Part shown: positions 61,591 through 64,000 of the stretch, piece by piece
How the letters are laid out: each line of letters starts with the position of its first letter
Position numbering within the stretch: position 1 is the stretch's first letter
DNA from: Intestinibacter sp964449895
GTDB lineage: Bacteria; Bacillota; Clostridia; Peptostreptococcales; Peptostreptococcaceae
Direction of reading: 5' to 3'
NCBI GenBank assembly: GCA_964449895.1
Contig: CAYVBY010000001.1
Coordinates: forward strand, 62,001 to 126,000
DNA: 64,000 nucleotides
The notes under the pieces: model-generated
What the model was told of the DNA's origin: nothing
Database searches by the model: none
What the model saw: the letters and a program-made list of their open reading frames with translations, nothing else
Made by a program: the position numbers and the translations under genes

Positions 61591-62610
61591 TTAATAATTA
61601 AATAAAACTCTTTCATTTATATCAGCTATAGTTTGACATCCAGTAAGTCTCATAGTAGCTTCAAGCTCAGATATTATTTTATTTACATAAGTTTCTACAC
61701 CTTCAGTTCCTCCACCAAATGATGCTGTTACGAATGGTCTACCTATTAAAACTCCATCAGCTCCTAAAGCTATTAATTTTAGTACATCTACCCCTGTTCT
61801 AACTCCACCGTCTGCAAGAATTATAGTCTTGCCTTTTACAGCATCGGCAATTTGTGGTAATACATCTGCAGCACCAGGAGTACAATCTAATACTCTACCT
61901 CCATGGTTAGATACCACTATAGCATCTACACCAGCTTCTACTGCAAGAATTGCTTCATCTGCCGTCATAATACCTTTTAATATAAATGGTAGATTTGTAG
62001 ATTTTTTTAATTCTTTTATTTTATCTACAGTTTTTGGTTCAACATTTTTTCCATGTAATGATAAAGTTACTAATCCACAAGCATCTACATCAACACCTAA
62101 TGCAAATACGCCTGCATCTTCTGCCAATTTCATCTTAGAAATTATAGCTTTATTTTCCCATGGTTTTATAAATGCTATACCATCTGCATTTTTTTCTTTC
62201 AATACTTCTAAATTATCTATTAAGAAAGATTCTATCGCTGTATCTCCTACCATTGGATATATTCCTGCTTTTAAGCATCCTTCGATTACCCAAGCTATAT
62301 ATTCTTTTTCAGTATATTTTCCACCCATATTTAAAGTAGTCCCTGATACAGGTGCTGCAAATATTGGTGCTTTCATTTTTTTGCCAAACATTTCAACTGA
62401 TGTATCTGGATTTTTAACATCATGCATTACTCTCATATTTATTTTTATTTTTTCTAAGCTTTTTACATTTTCACTAAAAGCAGATCCTGTTCCTTTACCT
62501 CCCATTCCTGGAACTTCACCAGAACAAGCTACACCATTGCAAACCTTACACACTCTACAACTTCCATTTAAATTTTCCTTCGCATTTTTTAAAATATTTT
62601 TAAATTCCAT
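61591..62610 (-). CDS. FMN-dependent alpha-hydroxy-acid dehydrogenase with N-terminal Cys4 motif
   Basis: The 339-aa protein is a TIM-barrel flavoenzyme of the lactate/glycolate oxidase type: catalytic His and Arg in VSNHGGRVLD (about 234-243), FMN-phosphate strands ILADGGVRTG and ADGVLIGRPF. The N-terminus has CRVCKVCNGVAC (cysteines at about 18, 21, 24 and 29), a ferredoxin-like spacing absent from classical oxidases but seen in clostridial relatives as I recall them. An anaerobe would use it as a dehydrogenase; the substrate is not known. TGGAGG precedes ATG. Confidence 0.85.
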   Translation of the reverse strand: MEFKNILKNAKENLNGSCRVCKVCNGVACSGEVPGMGGKGTGSAFSENVKSLEKIKINMRVMHDVKNPDTSVEMFGKKMKAPIFAAPVSGTTLNMGGKYTEKEYIAWVIEGCLKAGIYPMVGDTAIESFLIDNLEVLKEKNADGIAFIKPWENKAIISKMKLAEDAGVFALGVDVDACGLVTLSLHGKNVEPKTVDKIKELKKSTNLPFILKGIMTADEAILAVEAGVDAIVVSNHGGRVLDCTPGAADVLPQIADAVKGKTIILADGGVRTGVDVLKLIALGADGVLIGRPFVTASFGGGTEGVETYVNKIISELEATMRLTGCQTIADINERVLFNY

Positions 62611-62672
62611 ATATTTTAATCCTCCATAAATTTATAAAAACTAAATACAATTACTTTTTTATATCACCATAA

Positions 62673-63440
62673 TTATAGCACATTCTTTAAGAAGCTTTTT
62701 CTATGAATAGGAGTTATTCCGTGTTTTTGTATAGCTTCATAATGTTCCTTTGTTCCATATCCTTTATGATGCTTAAATCCATATTCTGGATATATTTCGT
62801 CATATTTATACATAATTCTATCTCTAGTGACCTTAGCAAGTATACTAGCTGAAGCTATAGAAATTGACTTTGAATCTCCCTTTATGATTGGAAATTGATT
62901 TATATCTAAGTTTGGAATAGTAACTGCGTCTAAAAGCAAATAATCAGGTTTTTTATTTAATGCATTTAAAGCCTTTTTCATAGCCATATATGTTGCATTT
63001 AAAATATTATACTCATCTATTTCTTCATTATCTACTATTCCTATGCCATAATCTAGAGCTTCTTTTTTTATTACTTCAAATAATTCTTCTCTCTTAGCTT
63101 CAGATAATTTCTTAGAGTCATTTACATAAGGTATTTTAGTTCCCTTTTTTAATACTACTACACTGGCAACAACAGGACCTGCAAGAGGGCCTCTACCAGC
63201 TTCATCAACGCCTCCAATATATAAATATCCATTTTTATATCCTTCATTCTCAAAAGTATTTATAAGCTCTAATCTTTCCTCTTCTTTTTTTATTTTATCT
63301 AATTTTTTATTTAAACTTTTACCTAAATTTTGCACTGATTTTCTACTATCATTATTTAATAAATCTATATAACTTTCATATTCTTCTTCTTTTAAATTTT
63401 CTATAATTTCTTTGATTTCTTTAACACTTTTATTATTCAT
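62673..63440 (-). CDS. rnhB: Ribonuclease HII
   Basis: RNase HII nicks 5' of ribonucleotides embedded in DNA. The 255-aa protein has the catalytic DEAGRGPLAGPVV (about 79-91), YVNDSKKLSE, LLLDAV (third Asp) and HHKGYGTKEHYEA. The N-terminal 70 residues are an extra charged helical region found in longer Firmicute RNase HII proteins. GAGGTGA precedes ATG 63440. Confidence 0.97.
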   Translation of the reverse strand: MNNKSVKEIKEIIENLKEEEYESYIDLLNNDSRKSVQNLGKSLNKKLDKIKKEEERLELINTFENEGYKNGYLYIGGVDEAGRGPLAGPVVASVVVLKKGTKIPYVNDSKKLSEAKREELFEVIKKEALDYGIGIVDNEEIDEYNILNATYMAMKKALNALNKKPDYLLLDAVTIPNLDINQFPIIKGDSKSISIASASILAKVTRDRIMYKYDEIYPEYGFKHHKGYGTKEHYEAIQKHGITPIHRKSFLKNVL

Positions 63441-63520
63441 ATTTTCACCTCAGTTTTAATTTCTTATATAATTTTATCATAAACAAAGTAGTTATTTTTA
63501 AAATCTTCAAAAAAACAAAA

Positions 63521-63554
63521 CACCAAATAATTTTATAAATAAAATCATTTGGTG
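63521..63554 (-). terminator. Intrinsic terminator after brnQ
   Basis: Arms 63521-63536 and 63539-63554 pair with one mismatch (CACCAAAT.ATTTTAT) and a T-run follows on the minus strand. Confidence 0.8.
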
Positions 63555-63563
63555 CTTTAAAAA

Positions 63564-64000
63564 CTAAGCTGCTATTTCATCTTGTTTATTCATTTCATTT
63601 TTGTTTGACTTAATAAAGAATCCTACAAGTCCCCCTATTATAGATGGTACTATCCAACAGAATCCTAAATTAGCAAGTGGTAACATATCTAAGAATGCTA
63701 CATTTACTCCTAAATCACTTAAACACATTAATGCTCCCATTATAAATGCAACATATGTACTTCCTTTAACTACATTTGCATTTCTTATAAATTTATTACA
63801 TACAGTAGTTATTACAAGAACAATTGTAGCTGGATATATTAAGCTAAGTATTGGAGCTGAGAATTTTATTATATTTCCTACTCCTAAATTAGATACTACT
63901 AAACTAAATGCACATATAAATATTACTATATGTTCATATTTTATTTTTTCTTTAGTAAGTTTTGAGAAATAATCTGCTGTAGCTGATGTAAGACCTATAG
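63564..64000 (-). CDS. brnQ: Branched-chain amino acid transporter BrnQ, C-terminal part (cut by window edge)
   Basis: About 145 C-terminal codons are readable on the minus strand, ending at the stop 63566-63564. The peptide has GLTSATADYFSKL, SNLGVGNIIKFSAPIL and YPATIVLVI, typical of LIVCS-family BrnQ carriers, with about four membrane helices and a short polar tail. BrnQ imports Leu, Ile and Val with Na+ or H+. It may be under CodY control in this group, but its promoter is outside the window. Confidence 0.88.
   Translation of the reverse strand, partial: IGLTSATADYFSKLTKEKIKYEHIVIFICAFSLVVSNLGVGNIIKFSAPILSLIYPATIVLVITTVCNKFIRNANVVKGSTYVAFIMGALMCLSDLGVNVAFLDMLPLANLGFCWIVPSIIGGLVGFFIKSNKNEMNKQDEIAA

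Noticed and set aside
61829..62629. 266-aa plus-strand ORF opposite the FMN dehydrogenase
   Set aside because: It mirrors the coding strand of a clear enzyme, has no ribosome site and low-complexity Pro/Ser/Phe composition.
63601..63972. 123-aa plus-strand ORF near the right edge
   Set aside because: The opposite strand reads as the C-terminal part of BrnQ with consistent membrane helices; the plus frame is a shadow.

Overview
The window is chromosomal DNA from a low-GC, spore-former-type Firmicute in the class Clostridia. It most resembles the Peptostreptococcaceae (Clostridioides, Paeniclostridium, Romboutsia and relatives). Three things support this: very AT-rich third codon positions and spacers; strong AGGAGG-type ribosome sites; and a gene order that matches what I recall of the Clostridioides difficile chromosome from topA through codY, iscRSU, alaS, fur, acd, polC, infB, pnp and recA to rny. 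I cannot assign a species from sequence alone. No rRNA, tRNA, CRISPR array, insertion sequence or prophage was found.

Layout by coordinate: 1-183 is the 5' end of purB. 276-2994 is a two-gene unit: a degenerate tyrosine-recombinase-like protein and a degenerate superfamily I helicase-like protein. 3170-10745 holds rny, recA, pgsA, rimO and an FtsK/SpoIIIE translocase. 10911-17851 holds a TepA-like ClpP-fold protease split by an A10 run, dapG, a YlmC-type PRC-barrel protein, an M16 peptidase, a polysaccharide deacetylase and pnp, the order known from Bacillus pnpA-ylxY-mlpA-ymxH-dapG-tepA-spoIIIE. 17978-31227 is the translation and replication block (degV, rpsO, ribF, truB, nrnA, rbfA, infB, ylxQ, rnpM, nusA, rimP, polC). 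31408-35678 is the most variable part: an HExxH protein, an Acd-type N-acetylglucosaminidase, a sirtuin and three tiny genes. 35711-42413 holds scpB, scpA, an M50 protease, a D,D-carboxypeptidase, RNase J, fur, a DUF1292 protein and ruvX. 42522-49361 holds a large unknown membrane protein, ireB, alaS with its T-box, and mnmA. 49529-54785 holds iscU, iscS, iscR, a GNAT protein, rarA and codY. 54949-60093 holds topA, dprA, comM and yraN. 60268-64000 holds a CapA-like protein, an FMN-dependent dehydrogenase, rnhB and the 3' end of brnQ.

Almost every gene lies on the minus strand. The exceptions (HExxH protein, sirtuin, one 46-aa ORF, CapA-like protein) are accessory and sit beside clear terminators. 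Functional links include sulfur transfer (IscR controls IscS/IscU, and MnmA uses IscS sulfur for tRNA thiolation), RNA decay (Rny, PNPase, RNase J, NrnA), DNA processing (RecA, DprA, ComM, TopA, RarA, RNase HII) and chromosome segregation (ScpA/ScpB, FtsK).

The points most worth a second look are: tepA broken at an A10 run with a reading frame that resumes in the +1 register; a two-hairpin element present twice, after recA and after alaS; the degenerate recombinase/helicase pair; the HExxH protein next to polC; the large AlkP-like membrane protein; and several long perfect dyads upstream of fur, the sirtuin gene and tepA.
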